Shown here: positions 25,232-33,282 of the stretch, piece by piece | Numbering within the stretch: the stretch's first letter is position 1 | Layout: every line of letters starts with the position of its first letter | NCBI RefSeq assembly: GCF_008085905.1 | Contig: NZ_VSFF01000011.1 | Location: forward strand, 1 to 64,000 | Direction: 5' to 3' | From: Actinomadura syzygii | Lineage (GTDB): Bacteria; Actinomycetota; Actinomycetes; Streptosporangiales; Streptosporangiaceae | Length of the DNA stretch: 64,000 nucleotides | Notes under the pieces: model-generated | Database searches by the model: none | What the model was told of the DNA's origin: nothing | The model's input: the letters and a program-made list of their open reading frames with translations, nothing else | Translations under genes and position numbers: made by a program

Positions 25232-26895
25232 CGGCCATCGGTCACGCACCGAGCGCGTCGGTCGCCGCGCCGCGGACGAGCAAGGGCCGCATCCTCGCGT
25301 CCTGGCTGTCGTCCACCGACCACAAGGTGATCGGCTACCTCTACCTGATCACGTCGTTCTTCATGTTCCTGTTCGGCGGCGTCCTCGCGCTGGTGATGCG
25401 CGCCGAGCTGTTCAAGCCGGGACTCCAGGTCGTCAGCAACGAGCAGTTCAACCAGCTGTTCACCATGCACGGCACGATCATGCTGCTGATGTTCGCGACG
25501 CCGCTGTTCGCGGGCTTCACCAACGTCATCATGCCGCTGCAGATCGGCGCGCCCGACGTGGCGTTCCCGCGGCTGAACATGCTGGCGTACTGGCTGTTCC
25601 TGTTCGGCAGCATCATCGTCATCGCGGGCTTCCTGACGCCGGGCGGCGCGGCCAGCTTCGGCTGGTTCGCCTACGCCCCGCTGTCGGACGCGGTGCGCTC
25701 GCCGGGCATCGGCGGCGACATGTGGGTGATGGGCCTGGCGATGTCCGGGTTCGGCACCATCATGGGCGCCGTCAACTTCATCACCACGATCCTGTGCATG
25801 CGGGCGCCGGGCATGACGATGTTCCGGATGCCGATCTTCACGTGGAACGTCCTGCTGACGTCCATCCTCGTGCTGATCGCGTTCCCGGTCCTCGCCGCGG
25901 CGCTGCTGGCGCTGGAGGCCGACCGCAAGCTCGGCGCGCACATCTTCGACTCCGCGCACGGCGGCGCGCTGCTCTGGCAGCACCTGTTCTGGTTCTTCGG
26001 GCATCCGGAGGTCTACATCATCGCGTTGCCCTTCTTCGGCATCGTGACCGAGATCCTCCCGGTGTTCAGCCGCAAGCCCATCTTCGGTTACATCGGCCTG
26101 GTGTTCGCGACCATCAGCATCGCGGGCCTGTCCATCACGGTGTGGGCGCACCACATGTTCGTCACCGGCCAGGTGCTGCTGCCGTTCTTCTCGTTCATGA
26201 CGTTCCTCATCGCCGTGCCCACGGGGGTGAAGTTCTTCAACTGGGTGGGGACGATCTGGCGAGGGCAGTTGACGTTCGAGTCGCCGATGCTGTGGTCGCT
26301 GGGCTTCCTCGTGACGTTCCTGTTCGGCGGCCTCACCGGCGTCATCCTTGCCTCGCCGCCGATGGACTTCCAGCTCTCCGACTCCTACTTCGTGGTGGCG
26401 CACTTCCACTACGTGGTGTTCGGCACCGTGGTGTTCGCGATGTTCGCGGGCTTCTACTTCTGGTGGCCGAAGTGGACCGGCAAGATGCTGAACGACACCC
26501 TCGGCAAGATCCACTTCTGGCTGCTGTTCATCGGCTTCCACGGCACGTTCCTCGTCCAGCACTGGCTGGGCGCCGCGGGCATGCCGCGCCGGTACGCCGA
26601 CTACGCCAGCGAGTTCCAGGGTCTGAACGAGGTGTCGAGCATCTTCTCGTTCATCCTCGGCGCGTCCATGCTGCCGTTCTTCTACAACGTGTACATCACG
26701 TGGAAGCGCGGCAAGCGGGTCGAGGTCGACGACCCGTGGGGCTACGGCGCCTCGCTGGAGTGGGCGACGTCGTGCCCGCCGCCGCGGCACAACTTCAACT
26801 CGATTCCGAAGATCCGTTCCGAGCGGCCCGCGTTCGACCTGCACCACCCGCACGTGGGCGCGCAGGGCGAGCTGGCCGGGACGAAGGGGGAGTAG
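25228..26895 (+). CDS. ctaD: Cytochrome c oxidase subunit I (aa3-type)
   Basis: Catalytic heme-copper subunit reducing O2 to water and pumping protons. It has 555 residues and 12 predicted membrane helices. Heme a ligand His is in FTMHGTIMLL; CuB and cross-linked His-Tyr are in FFGHPEVYI; HHMFVTG holds the two CuB histidines; VVAHFHYV holds the heme a3/a ligands. D-channel and K-channel residues look conserved. GTG start overlaps ctaC (GTGA). Confidence 0.97.
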   Translation: MTAIGHAPSASVAAPRTSKGRILASWLSSTDHKVIGYLYLITSFFMFLFGGVLALVMRAELFKPGLQVVSNEQFNQLFTMHGTIMLLMFATPLFAGFTNVIMPLQIGAPDVAFPRLNMLAYWLFLFGSIIVIAGFLTPGGAASFGWFAYAPLSDAVRSPGIGGDMWVMGLAMSGFGTIMGAVNFITTILCMRAPGMTMFRMPIFTWNVLLTSILVLIAFPVLAAALLALEADRKLGAHIFDSAHGGALLWQHLFWFFGHPEVYIIALPFFGIVTEILPVFSRKPIFGYIGLVFATISIAGLSITVWAHHMFVTGQVLLPFFSFMTFLIAVPTGVKFFNWVGTIWRGQLTFESPMLWSLGFLVTFLFGGLTGVILASPPMDFQLSDSYFVVAHFHYVVFGTVVFAMFAGFYFWWPKWTGKMLNDTLGKIHFWLLFIGFHGTFLVQHWLGAAGMPRRYADYASEFQGLNEVSSIFSFILGASMLPFFYNVYITWKRGKRVEVDDPWGYGASLEWATSCPPPRHNFNSIPKIRSERPAFDLHHPHVGAQGELAGTKGE

Positions 26896-26898
26896 GCG

Positions 26899-27309
26899 AT
26901 GCGCGTCCAGGCGTTCATGTTCTACGGGTCCGCGCTGTTCTTCCTCGCCACCGACATCGTGTACTGGCTCTGGTCGAAGGACTGGACGGGTACGACGGCG
27001 CTGGCCCTCGCGGTCGGGCTCGCCGGGCTCATCGGGTTCTACGTGCACTTCACCGTCCGGCGTCTCGAACGCGCCAACGGCGGCCCCCTCTACGAGGACG
27101 ACCCCGAGGGCGACATCGCGGACGCGGCGGGCGAGCTGGGCTTCTTCAGCCCGCACAGCTGGTGGCCGCTGTTCGTCGGGCTGTCGGCGGCGGCGGTGGC
27201 GCTCGGCATCGTGTTCGGCTGGTGGCTGGTGATCCTCGGGGTCGCCGCCGCGCTGCTGTCGACGATCGGTCTCGTCTTCGAGTACTACCGGGGCCATTTC
27301 GCGCACTGA
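26899..27309 (+). CDS. ctaF: Actinobacterial cytochrome c oxidase subunit IV
   Basis: A 136-residue membrane protein, the actinobacteria-specific small subunit of the aa3 oxidase. Four hydrophobic helices are arranged in two pairs, with the family motif RRLERANGGPLYEDDPEGDI in the loop and FEYYRGHFAH at the end. It starts three bases after ctaD and completes the ctaC-ctaD-ctaF operon; ctaE lies 19 kb away with qcrCAB. Confidence 0.93.
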   Translation: MRVQAFMFYGSALFFLATDIVYWLWSKDWTGTTALALAVGLAGLIGFYVHFTVRRLERANGGPLYEDDPEGDIADAAGELGFFSPHSWWPLFVGLSAAAVALGIVFGWWLVILGVAAALLSTIGLVFEYYRGHFAH

Positions 27310-27414
27310 GTCCATTTCGCCCATCCCATTCCCCCGCGTTAGGCCCGGAGATGACCGGGTTTGGGGGCGGCCGGATGAGAATGGTTCACTGATCGGTAAA
27401 AGAACCCCATCGAG

Positions 27415-27450
27415 GGCCGGTGTCCGCTTTTTAGCGGGTACCGGCCTTTT
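27415..27450 (+). terminator. Intrinsic terminator of the ctaCDF operon
   Basis: A stem of GGCCGGT with ACCGGCC, extended by CCGC with GCGG around a T-rich loop (27415-27446), is followed by TTTT at 27447-27450. It starts 105 bp after ctaF. Confidence 0.88.
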
Positions 27451-27526
27451 CACATACTGGGCGCCGTTCCCAGCGACCGGGCTGGCAGGCGGACCGATCG
27501 CCCAGGTGGACGACCGGGGGGACCAC

Positions 27527-28828
27527 ATGCGGGTGAGTGGCTCAGGACCGGGAGACCGGAGACGGCGGGCCGTCGCGGTGCTCGCCGGGGCGAGCGCGAT
27601 GGCGGTGATGGCGGCCGGGGCGGCGGCCTGCTCGGGCGGGCCGGACGGCGCGGACGCCGTGAAGCTGACGTTGTCGCCGGCGGGCGGCGGGGGCGGGGCG
27701 GCGCTGCAGCCGGACAGCCCCATCGCGGTCCACGCGCACAGGGGGACGATCGCGAACGTGACCGTGGCGGGCGGCGCCGCGCCGATGGAGGGCGACCTGA
27801 GCGCCGACCGGACGCGGTGGCGGTCCCGCTGGACGCTGGAGCCGGGCGCGACCTACACGGTCGGCGCCACGGCGATCGGCAAGGACGGCCGGACCAGGAC
27901 GATCACCGACCGCTTCACCACCGCGAAGGTGGCGCAGACGAACGCGGTGAAGGTCGAGGCGCCGTTCGGCAAGGAGACCGTCGGGGTCGGCATGCCGATC
28001 ATCGTGCACTTCAACCGCGCGGTGCAGGACCGCAGGGCCGTCGAGCAGGCGCTGGAGGTGCGCTCGGACAAGACGGTCGAGGGCGCCTGGCGCTGGTTCG
28101 GCGACAAGGAGGTCGTGTTCCGGCCGAGGCAGTACTGGCCCGCGCAGACCAACGTGACGTTCCAGGCACATCTCAGCGGCGTCAGGACCGGCGGGGACGT
28201 GTACGGCGGGAAGAACACCGCGCTCGGGTTCAAGATCGGCGACTCGCATGTCTCAACGGCGGGCGAGGACAGCCACAAGATGGTCGTGAAGATCAACGGG
28301 AAGAAGGCCCGCACCATTCCGACGAGCATGGGCAGGGGCGGGGCCCGCATGTTCACCACGACCAACGGAGTCCACCTGACGATGGACAAGCGGGACCCGA
28401 CCGTCATGACGTCCGGCTGGATGGGCGTCGGGCCGGGGAGCGCCGGGTACTACAGCCTGACCGTGTACAAGGCGGTGCAGATCTCCGACAGTGGCGAGTA
28501 CGTGCACAGCGCGCCGTGGTCGGTGGGCGCCCAGGGCAGCGAGAACGTCAGCCACGGGTGCATCAACATCAGCCCGTCCAACGCCGCGTGGTTCTACAAG
28601 ATGTCCCAGCGCGGCGACCCGGTGACGGTGACGGGGACGAGCCGCGAGCTCGAACCGGAGAACGGCTGGGGCTACTGGCAGATCGGCTGGACCGAGTGGG
28701 TGAAGGGCAGCGCCATGGGACGTTCGGTCTCCACGGCCCCGCACCTGGACGCCGCGACCCTGTCCGCGCAGAAGCAGCAGCGGGACGCGAAGAAGCAGGC
28801 CGAGAAGCAGCGGGCCGAGGGCAACTGA
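27527..28828 (+). CDS. L,D-transpeptidase lipoprotein (LdtMt2-like)
   Basis: Exported enzyme forming 3-3 cross-links in peptidoglycan. It has 433 residues: a lipobox-like MAAGAAAC after a basic N-terminus, two Ig-like domains (about residues 50-230, with HFNRAVQDRR), then a YkuD catalytic domain with the motif HGCIN (H343, C345). The C-terminus is a Lys/Gln-rich tail. ATG 27527 is chosen because GGGGGGA stands six bases before it; an upstream in-frame GTG at 27506 lacks a site. It is a single gene after the ctaF terminator. Confidence 0.92.
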   Translation: MRVSGSGPGDRRRRAVAVLAGASAMAVMAAGAAACSGGPDGADAVKLTLSPAGGGGGAALQPDSPIAVHAHRGTIANVTVAGGAAPMEGDLSADRTRWRSRWTLEPGATYTVGATAIGKDGRTRTITDRFTTAKVAQTNAVKVEAPFGKETVGVGMPIIVHFNRAVQDRRAVEQALEVRSDKTVEGAWRWFGDKEVVFRPRQYWPAQTNVTFQAHLSGVRTGGDVYGGKNTALGFKIGDSHVSTAGEDSHKMVVKINGKKARTIPTSMGRGGARMFTTTNGVHLTMDKRDPTVMTSGWMGVGPGSAGYYSLTVYKAVQISDSGEYVHSAPWSVGAQGSENVSHGCINISPSNAAWFYKMSQRGDPVTVTGTSRELEPENGWGYWQIGWTEWVKGSAMGRSVSTAPHLDAATLSAQKQQRDAKKQAEKQRAEGN

Positions 28829-28853
28829 CGTCCCCGGCCCGCCGGGCGGCGGC

Positions 28854-30254
28854 CTAGCTCGGCGGCCGGCGCAGCGGCGCCGGTTCCGGGACGCGGTGCA
28901 TCCGCGCCCAGTCGCGGGCCATGGCGATCCTGTCGGGACCCGAGGGATGGGTCATCCACAGCAGGTACTCCATGGCGTCCGGGCTGAGGTCGGAGATGTT
29001 GCGCACCGACAGCGCGTGCTGCATCGACACGAACGTCGACGGGTCGCGGGTGAGGCCGAGGGCGTGCGCGTCCGCGCGCGCCTCGATCCGCCGGCTGACG
29101 AGGTTCTGGACCGGCGCGCCGAGTTGCGTCCCCGCCGCGACCAGCGCGAGGACGAGCGCGATGGAGCGCGGGTCGGCCGCCCCGCCGGTGCGCTCGCCGG
29201 TGCGCCGTCCGGGGCCCGGCTCCGGGACGACCCCGGCGCGCCTCAGCAGGCGCGGAGAGGTCGTCAGGAGGTAGAGCAGGCACACGGCTCCGGACACGCC
29301 GAGCGCGCCGACGAGCGTCCCCCACAGGACGTCGTCGCGCTTGGCGTGGCCGAGCTCGTGCCCGACGATCGACTCGATCTGCGGGCGCGGCGACTTCAGC
29401 AGCGTGTCGTAGAGGACGATCCGGCGCGTCGACCCGAACCCGGAGACGTAGGCGTTCAGCGACGTCGTCCGGCGGGAGGCGTCGGCGACGAGGACGTCCT
29501 CGACGGGCACGCCGTCCCGCTTCGCCATCGCGAGCAGGTCGCTGCGCAACTGCCCGCGCGGCAGCGGGTGGAACTTGTTGAACACCGGCTCGACGGCGAC
29601 CGGGTAGAGGAACGACACGAGGACGACCAGCAGGAAGCCGCCCGCGGCGGCGCCCGTCCACCAGTAGCGCGGGAAGCGGCGCGTCACCGCGTACAGCAGG
29701 AGCAGGACGACCGTGTAGATGACCCAGGTGACGGCGAGGGACTTGAGCTGGTCGACGAGCCACGAGGGCCAGCTCTGTGTGGACAGCCCGTACCGGCGCA
29801 GCACCGACTCGCTCCAGATGTGGAACGGGAGCCCGGCCGCGCGCAGCAGCGTCGTCAGCGCGACGGCGGCGACGGCGACGCGCAGGGGCCATCGGCGGGT
29901 GCGGGCGGTGACCCAGCCGATGAACCGCGCGCCGAGCGGGGTCAGGCCGAGCACGAGGACCAGCACCAGCCCGGCGGCGAGCCCCGCGTAGGCGGGCGGG
30001 TTGAGGGCCGAGTCGAACGACCTGGAGCGGGCGATCTCGGCGGGGGAGAAGTCGAGCGCCGGGTCGGGCCGCACATGCCCGCCGGGGACGCTCCCCGGCA
30101 GCGGGTTCCACGGCGTGGTCAGCGCGAGGACGGCGGCGAGCGCGGCGAACAGCGCCGCCGCGGCGATCGCGGCGGCGAGCCGGGGGGTCCGGGTGCCGCC
30201 GGAGCGGTCCGGTTCGGCGGCGACGGCCCGCCCCTCGTCCACCTCCTCGCTCAT
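28854..30254 (-). CDS. Ste24-like M48 membrane metalloprotease
   Basis: CAAX-protease-type integral membrane zinc peptidase of 466 residues with about seven transmembrane helices. The zinc motif HELGH is at residues 299-303, with the downstream glutamate in RRIEARADAHAL. The N-terminal peptidase_M48_N-like region includes YPVAVEPVFNKFHPLP. In bacteria such proteins are thought to act in membrane-protein quality control. ATG 30254 overlaps the stop of the upstream gene (ATGA) and has AGGGAG before it. Confidence 0.9.
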   Translation of the reverse strand: MSEEVDEGRAVAAEPDRSGGTRTPRLAAAIAAAALFAALAAVLALTTPWNPLPGSVPGGHVRPDPALDFSPAEIARSRSFDSALNPPAYAGLAAGLVLVLVLGLTPLGARFIGWVTARTRRWPLRVAVAAVALTTLLRAAGLPFHIWSESVLRRYGLSTQSWPSWLVDQLKSLAVTWVIYTVVLLLLYAVTRRFPRYWWTGAAAGGFLLVVLVSFLYPVAVEPVFNKFHPLPRGQLRSDLLAMAKRDGVPVEDVLVADASRRTTSLNAYVSGFGSTRRIVLYDTLLKSPRPQIESIVGHELGHAKRDDVLWGTLVGALGVSGAVCLLYLLTTSPRLLRRAGVVPEPGPGRRTGERTGGAADPRSIALVLALVAAGTQLGAPVQNLVSRRIEARADAHALGLTRDPSTFVSMQHALSVRNISDLSPDAMEYLLWMTHPSGPDRIAMARDWARMHRVPEPAPLRRPPS

Positions 30255-31525
30255 GTGAGCTCCCTCTTCAGATAGTCGCGCCACAGGGCGGTGAACCGGG
30301 TCCGGTCGAGGCCCAGCACGTCGCGCAGCGCGGTCGCCTCCGGGACGCGGCCGGCCGTCCGGTAGAGCTGCGCGAGCGTGCCCTCACCGTACCGGTCCGC
30401 GATCATCCGGCAGGCGAGCCAGGACTCCTGGTATGCCTGGGAGAGGCGCGCGGAGCCGCCGGCGAACGCGGCGGCGGCGGGCAGCGTCGCCGGGACGCGC
30501 CCCGCGGCGACGTCGCGGCGCAGCTCGCCCGCCGCCGCGCGGACGCCGATCTTCGCGTCCCGGTAGCCGACGTAGTCGGCGAAGCCCTCGATCAGCCACA
30601 GCGGGGTCGTGCGGTCGCTGGCGCCGCCGGTCGCGACGTGGGTCAGCTCGTGGGTGAGCACGACGCCGCGGCCGAGCCGGTTGAGGCGGCCGAACGTGCC
30701 GGGGGAGATGACGACCCGGTCCTCGCCGCGCCCGCCGCCGGCGGACGGCGCGGCCGTCGCGAGCGCCGCGATCTGGCCGAGGCTCTGCCCGGGTCCGGCC
30801 AGCGCGGAGGCGAGCGCCGCGTCCGCCGGGGCCAGCGCGACGACCCGCTGCGCCCACCCCTTGCCGACGACGCCGCTCACCACCGGGACGGCGGCGTCGA
30901 GGCGGCGGGCGATGTCGGCGAGCCCGGTCGCGTCGCCCGCCACGAGGGACGCGCGGCCCTTGACGACCGTGAGGGGGCCGCCGTCCCAGATCTCGGCGTC
31001 GTCGCGGAACCCGCGGGACGAGCCGTCGCCGACGACCGTCCAGCCGCCGGGGCGCGGGGCGAGCGACAGGTGGCGGGTGCGGGCCACGTCCCCGCGGTCG
31101 AAGCCGCGCAGCCGGTAGCGGACCTCGACGCGGACGACCGCGACGCCCGCCGCGTCGTCCACCGCCTCGACGCCGGCGACGCGCTCGCGCCAGCCGTCCA
31201 GGGGAAGCCTGCGCAGGTTGCCGTACATGCGGGACTGGACGTCCTGGAACGCGGCGGGCGCGGACGCGACCGTCGCCATGAAGGCCGTCCGGTCGCCGCT
31301 CCGCACGGCGGCGGCGCGGCCCGCGAGGACGGCCGCCGCGTCGGCCGGGGCGAACGAGCGCGCCGCGCCGTCGGCGTGGGCGCGCGGCTCGGCGTGCCGG
31401 CCGGAGCGGACGCCGAGCAGGCCCCCGCCGCCCGCGAGCAGCGCGGCGGCCCCGCCCGCGCCCAGCGCGAGCGCCCGGCGGCGCGGCACGGGGCCGCCGG
31501 CGCCGGGGCCGGGTCCGTCCTCCAT
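30251..31525 (-). CDS. Exported gluzincin-like protein (HELTH...EGFADY)
   Basis: A 424-residue protein that I do not recognise by name. A basic RRRALALG stretch followed by a hydrophobic Gly/Ala/Leu segment suggests an exported protein with a Tat-like signal or an N-terminal anchor. The C-terminal third has a gluzincin zinc site: HELTH at 292-296 and, about 20 residues on, LIEGFADYVGY supplying the Glu, similar to peptidase-MA-like domains. The middle looks like an NTF2/lipoprotein-like beta domain. It overlaps the Ste24-like gene by 4 bp and follows the CHAP gene by 39 bp, so all three may be one transcript. Confidence 0.75.
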   Translation of the reverse strand: MEDGPGPGAGGPVPRRRALALGAGGAAALLAGGGGLLGVRSGRHAEPRAHADGAARSFAPADAAAVLAGRAAAVRSGDRTAFMATVASAPAAFQDVQSRMYGNLRRLPLDGWRERVAGVEAVDDAAGVAVVRVEVRYRLRGFDRGDVARTRHLSLAPRPGGWTVVGDGSSRGFRDDAEIWDGGPLTVVKGRASLVAGDATGLADIARRLDAAVPVVSGVVGKGWAQRVVALAPADAALASALAGPGQSLGQIAALATAAPSAGGGRGEDRVVISPGTFGRLNRLGRGVVLTHELTHVATGGASDRTTPLWLIEGFADYVGYRDAKIGVRAAAGELRRDVAAGRVPATLPAAAAFAGGSARLSQAYQESWLACRMIADRYGEGTLAQLYRTAGRVPEATALRDVLGLDRTRFTALWRDYLKRELT

Positions 31526-31564
31526 GCGCGAGATCCTATGCAGCGCCGGGCCGGGAGGTCGCGG

Positions 31565-32407
31565 TCATGACCGGTAGTCGGGGTATCCGTAGCCGACGAC
31601 GTCGTCGGCCGAGCGCGTCCTGACCCGGACGGCGTTGCCGGTGTTCCCCTCGACGGCCTCGATCGTGCCGTCGTCCACCTTCTTGATCACCATGCCGACG
31701 TGCCGGATGTCGGAGCTGGCCTTGCCGCCGCTCCAGGCGTAGAAGACGATCGCGCCGGGCCGGGGCTCGGCGCCCCAGCGGCCGTTCCGCTGGAACCAGC
31801 GGGCGTGTTCGACGGTCCACGCGTCGGCGCCCATCCCGGCGGTGAAGCCGAGCCGCTCGCCCACCCAGGAGATGAACATGTCGCACCAGTTCGCGTCGCC
31901 GTAGCCGGAGAGGGCGCCGCCGTCGCGGGCGAGCGTCTCCTGCGCGCGGGACGTGCCCATGTACCACTTCTGGAACTTGGTCTCGCCGCCCGCGTCCTCG
32001 GCGACGCCGACCTGCGAGCGCGCGAGCGCGATGGCCTCGGCCGCCGTCGGCCGCCGCTGCTGCTCCGACGTCTTCTCGGACGCCTGCGGCTCCGGCGCGT
32101 CCGGCTGCGGACGGCCGCTCGATGACGCTTCGGGCTGCGGCTTGGAACGTTCCTTCTTGGGGGCCCCGGCCGACCGGGACGTCTCGGACGACACCGTCCG
32201 CGCGTCCTCGCGGCCGCTCACGCCGGCGGCCGCGGCGCTCGCCGGGGCCGCGTCGCCGAACGCCAGGACGGACGCCTGCGCGGTCGCCGCGGCGGCGCCG
32301 AGCACGGCGGCGCCGGCGATCACGCCGCCGGTCGTCCGCCAGGTCAGGGAGAGGGGGGACGGCTTGCGGTGCCGTCCGGAGGTCTGCTTGCGGTGCGCGC
32401 CTGGCAC
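31565..32407 (-). CDS. Exported CHAP-domain peptidoglycan hydrolase-like protein
   Basis: A 280-residue secreted protein. A basic N-terminus (HRKQTSGRHRKPS) and hydrophobic segment ending ATAQAS form a signal, followed by a Ser/Pro/Lys-rich linker and a C-terminal CHAP domain. The catalytic Cys is C175 in NWCDMFISWVGE and the His is in RHVGMVIKK. CHAP enzymes are amidases or endopeptidases of the cell wall. GTG 32407 is chosen because GAGGAG lies seven bases before it; the frame continues upstream only into the leader. It sits under a c-di-AMP riboswitch. Confidence 0.9.
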   Translation of the reverse strand: MPGAHRKQTSGRHRKPSPLSLTWRTTGGVIAGAAVLGAAAATAQASVLAFGDAAPASAAAAGVSGREDARTVSSETSRSAGAPKKERSKPQPEASSSGRPQPDAPEPQASEKTSEQQRRPTAAEAIALARSQVGVAEDAGGETKFQKWYMGTSRAQETLARDGGALSGYGDANWCDMFISWVGERLGFTAGMGADAWTVEHARWFQRNGRWGAEPRPGAIVFYAWSGGKASSDIRHVGMVIKKVDDGTIEAVEGNTGNAVRVRTRSADDVVGYGYPDYRS

Positions 32408-32549
32408 GGGGGATCTCCTCGGCTTCCGGTCCGTCCGCCGGGGCGGCCGCCCGGATCGGCGGCGCGCGGGAGGGACGGGGACTCCGGCGAGCGGGGGCGC
32501 CAGCGCGGAGCACGGGGAATGGTCACGGCGGGAGGGCAGGGGAAAGGGA

Positions 32550-32579
32550 GGGCGCGGCCGCGCGGTGGCGGCCACGCCC
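32550..32579 (-). promoter_or_regulatory. Leader hairpin between riboswitch and CHAP gene
   Basis: A 12-bp stem with one wobble pair (32550-32561 with 32568-32579, 6-nt loop) lies 40 bp downstream of the riboswitch. On the transcript it is followed by a pyrimidine-rich stretch with TTT. It may act as the expression platform, but it lacks a good U-tract. Confidence 0.4.
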
Positions 32580-32617
32580 CAGGTGACGCTGCGGGACTCA
32601 CTCCTCTTCTTCCAAGA

Positions 32618-32790
32618 CGCCTACCGGGTTAGCTGACGGGTTCGGGCGTGGAAGTGGCCCTACGGCGGACTCTCACCGGACGTGCGGGAGAGGGCCGCCG
32701 ATTCACCCCGGTGCCGGAATGCCCGTCCGGGAGGGTGTCCCGGACTCCGGCGGACGTGGGTCCCCGGTTCCGCGCTGGGCGGACTCGGCG
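32618..32790 (-). ncRNA. c-di-AMP riboswitch (ydaO/yuaA class)
   Basis: Read on the minus strand, the region has the conserved blocks of the ydaO class in order: CGCC (5' P1 strand), GGAACCGGGGACCCA, CACCGGGGTGAAT, GTAGGG, and the hallmark CCGAACCCGTCAGCTAACC followed by GGTAGGCG (3' P1 strand). Order and spacing fit the roughly 170-nt class. It lies about 210 nt upstream of the CHAP gene start. In actinobacteria this class usually turns off cell-wall hydrolase genes when c-di-AMP is high. Confidence 0.93.
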
Positions 32791-33219
32791 CTGCCGCTGC
32801 GATCCTGGGGGCGGAATGGGGCCCGGCGCGGGACCTGTCTCCCGCGTGCGAACGAGCGGCGCCTGATGGTGGGCGGACGGCGGCCCGTCGCCGGGGACCG
32901 TCCTCGCCCGACCCCTCGGGTCCGCCGCGGGCGGCGCGCTCAGCGCCATGCTCGCGTGAGGCGCGCGAGCGGCGGGTGGGGGGTCGTCGGTCTGCGTGCA
33001 GACCGGTGCGGCGCCCTCCGGGCGCCGCGCGGACGGCGCGTGGAGCGCGCCGCCGGGGGGAGGCGGCGCGTGGAGCGCGCCGCCGGCACGCGGCCGGAAG
33101 CGCCGCGTGCGGCCGCGGCGCCTGGTGGGCGTCGCGGGGGCCATGGCGCCTGGCGGGCGCCGTGAATGGGGTACAAGGTACCAAAGCCCCAAGAGAAGGC
33201 AAACCCCCACAAAATCAAC
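32791..33219. other. Non-coding high-GC stretch upstream of the riboswitch
   Basis: No convincing gene is present here; open frames on both strands are compositional. It should hold the promoter for the riboswitch transcript. It contains a 23-bp direct repeat (33034-33086) and a small inverted repeat GGTAC-AAG-GTACC at 33170-33182 next to AT-richer sequence, a possible promoter or regulator site. Confidence 0.6.
33034..33086. repeat. Two 23-bp direct repeats, each a hairpin
   Basis: A 23-bp sequence reading CGGCGCGTGG...CGCCGG occurs at 33034-33056 and 33064-33086, 30 bp apart. Each copy is itself an inverted repeat (GGCGCG/CGCGCC type, with TGGAG in the loop). Function unknown. Confidence 0.8.
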
Positions 33220-33246
33220 AACGGACCAGGTCAAGCCTGGTCCGTT
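33220..33246. terminator. Terminator of the ripC-like gene
   Basis: A perfect 11-bp stem (33220-33230 with 33236-33246, 5-nt loop) lies 36 bp after the stop of the NlpC/P60 gene; on the minus strand it is followed by GTTGATTTTG. Confidence 0.85.
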
Positions 33247-33282
33247 GCCGAAGTAGCCCTACGGAAGGGGAGGCGTCGCGCG

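Noticed and set aside
27317..27414. A second gene between ctaF and its terminator
   Set aside because: The 100 bp have no ribosome site followed by a credible frame; it reads as an untranslated 3' region.
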